Of a stretch of 6,635 nt of DNA, positions 6,000 to 6,635 are shown piece after piece. The notes under the pieces are model-generated. The model saw only the letters and a list, made by a program, of their open reading frames with translations. It had not been told where the DNA came from and made no database searches. The first letter of the stretch is position 1. Each line of letters opens with the position of its first letter. A program made the translations under genes and the position numbers. The DNA is taken from assembly GCA_039588915.1 (NCBI GenBank), contig JBDGYV010000097.1:1-6635 (forward strand). The letters run 5' to 3'. The stretch comes from CAMYLR01 sp039588915 (GTDB lineage Bacteria; Gemmatimonadota; Gemmatimonadetes; JACCXV01; JAHWKZ01).

Positions 6000-6635
6000 A
6001 GACGATCGAACTGGCTGAAGCCGCGCGGTTAGCGGGGGAGGCGCTCGACGCCGGTCGGGCGACGGTGCACGGTGTAGTGGTCGCGGCGCCGGGACGAACG
6101 GAGCTCGTGGGTCAGCGGGTCATTTGGGATGGCCAGCAACTCCACGGTGATCTCGGAGACGCGGCGCTGACATCGGCCGCGCAGAGGTTGCTGGCAGAGG
6201 CTGCAAAGGACGCCGTTTGTGTCACGATCTCGGGTTCGGACGTTGAGCTGTACGTCGAGACGATCGCGCCCGAGCCAGAGCTGGTAATCGTAGGCGCCGG
6301 TCATATCGCGGTTCCGCTTTCGAACCTCGGCACGCTGCTCGGGTTCAGTGTGACGGTGCTCGACGACCGACCGGATTTCGCTGTGACGGAGCGTTTTCCT
6401 GACGCCGATCGCGTGATTGTCGCCGACTTCAGTGATCCTTTCGCGGGGATACAGATTACGACGCAAACCCACATCGTCATGGTGACCCGCGGTCATCGTT
6501 ACGATTACGATTGCATGTTGGTGTTGGCAAAAGCCGCCGTTCAGCCGGCTTACGTGGGCATGATCGGCAGCCGGCGGCGGGTCAAAGCGACCTACGAGCA
6601 GCTCGCCAGCGAGGGCGTCGATGCCGAGTGGCTGG
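5996..6635 (+). CDS. xdhC: XdhC/CoxI-family molybdenum cofactor insertion protein, 3' partial
   Basis: XdhC proteins bind the mature molybdenum cofactor, promote its sulfuration and deliver it to the hydroxylase. The frame stays open from ATG 5996 to the right edge, giving 213 visible residues; the C-terminus is outside the window. The Rossmann domain is clear: LVIVGAGHIAVPLSNLG (97-113, GxGxxA loop), VTVLDDRPDFA (119-129), then VMVTRGHRYD (161-170) and the hallmark YVGMIGSRRR (186-195). The N-terminal XdhC_CoxI region is short and divergent: VVVAAPGRTELVGQRV and GDLGDAAL stand where Ser-Pro and glycine/cysteine-rich motifs usually occur. The start overlaps the peptidase stop as ATGA, with only a weak GGA five bases upstream, suggesting translational coupling. 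Together with mocA it completes the cofactor-supply part of the operon. The family call is secure. Confidence 0.92.
   Translation, partial: MKTIELAEAARLAGEALDAGRATVHGVVVAAPGRTELVGQRVIWDGQQLHGDLGDAALTSAAQRLLAEAAKDAVCVTISGSDVELYVETIAPEPELVIVGAGHIAVPLSNLGTLLGFSVTVLDDRPDFAVTERFPDADRVIVADFSDPFAGIQITTQTHIVMVTRGHRYDYDCMLVLAKAAVQPAYVGMIGSRRRVKATYEQLASEGVDAEWL

Overview
The window is one compact, fully coding stretch read entirely on the + strand. It carries six genes with no intergenic gaps: consecutive genes overlap by 4 bp (ATGA junctions at 2879, 3865 and 5996) or by 13-14 bp (480-493, 4473-4485). The first gene is cut by the left edge and the last by the right edge. There is no room for internal promoters or terminators between the genes, and I see no RNA gene, mobile element, repeat array or CRISPR. 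The DNA is GC-rich and unusually dense in GATC, which fits a high-GC bacterium. The lineage cannot be fixed from this window.

Positions 1-3868 encode the three subunits of a molybdenum hydroxylase of the xanthine dehydrogenase superfamily: a two-[2Fe-2S] subunit, a molybdopterin-binding catalytic subunit and an FAD-binding subunit. The FAD subunit carries four extra cysteines spaced C-x15-C-x7-C-x8-C. This is the signature of the additional [4Fe-4S] cluster known from the beta subunit of 4-hydroxybenzoyl-CoA reductase (HcrB). The complex is therefore better described as HcrABC-like than as a purine xanthine dehydrogenase, though its substrate is not determined by the sequence. The catalytic subunit keeps its key motifs but appears to lack about 13 residues just before its GQG motif.

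Positions 3865-6635 hold accessory genes. A MocA-like nucleotidyltransferase (3865-4485) and an XdhC-family protein (5996 to the edge) are typical helpers that make and insert the molybdenum cofactor. Between them sits a gene not expected in such an operon: a complete fungalysin/M36-like zinc metallopeptidase with FTP and PepSY-like propeptide regions and intact zinc ligands, but no signal peptide (4473-5999).

The expected working model is that MocA and XdhC supply cofactor to the three-subunit enzyme, which passes electrons from the Mo centre through the [2Fe-2S] clusters to FAD and possibly the extra [4Fe-4S] centre. The role of the coupled protease is unknown and is the most unusual element here.
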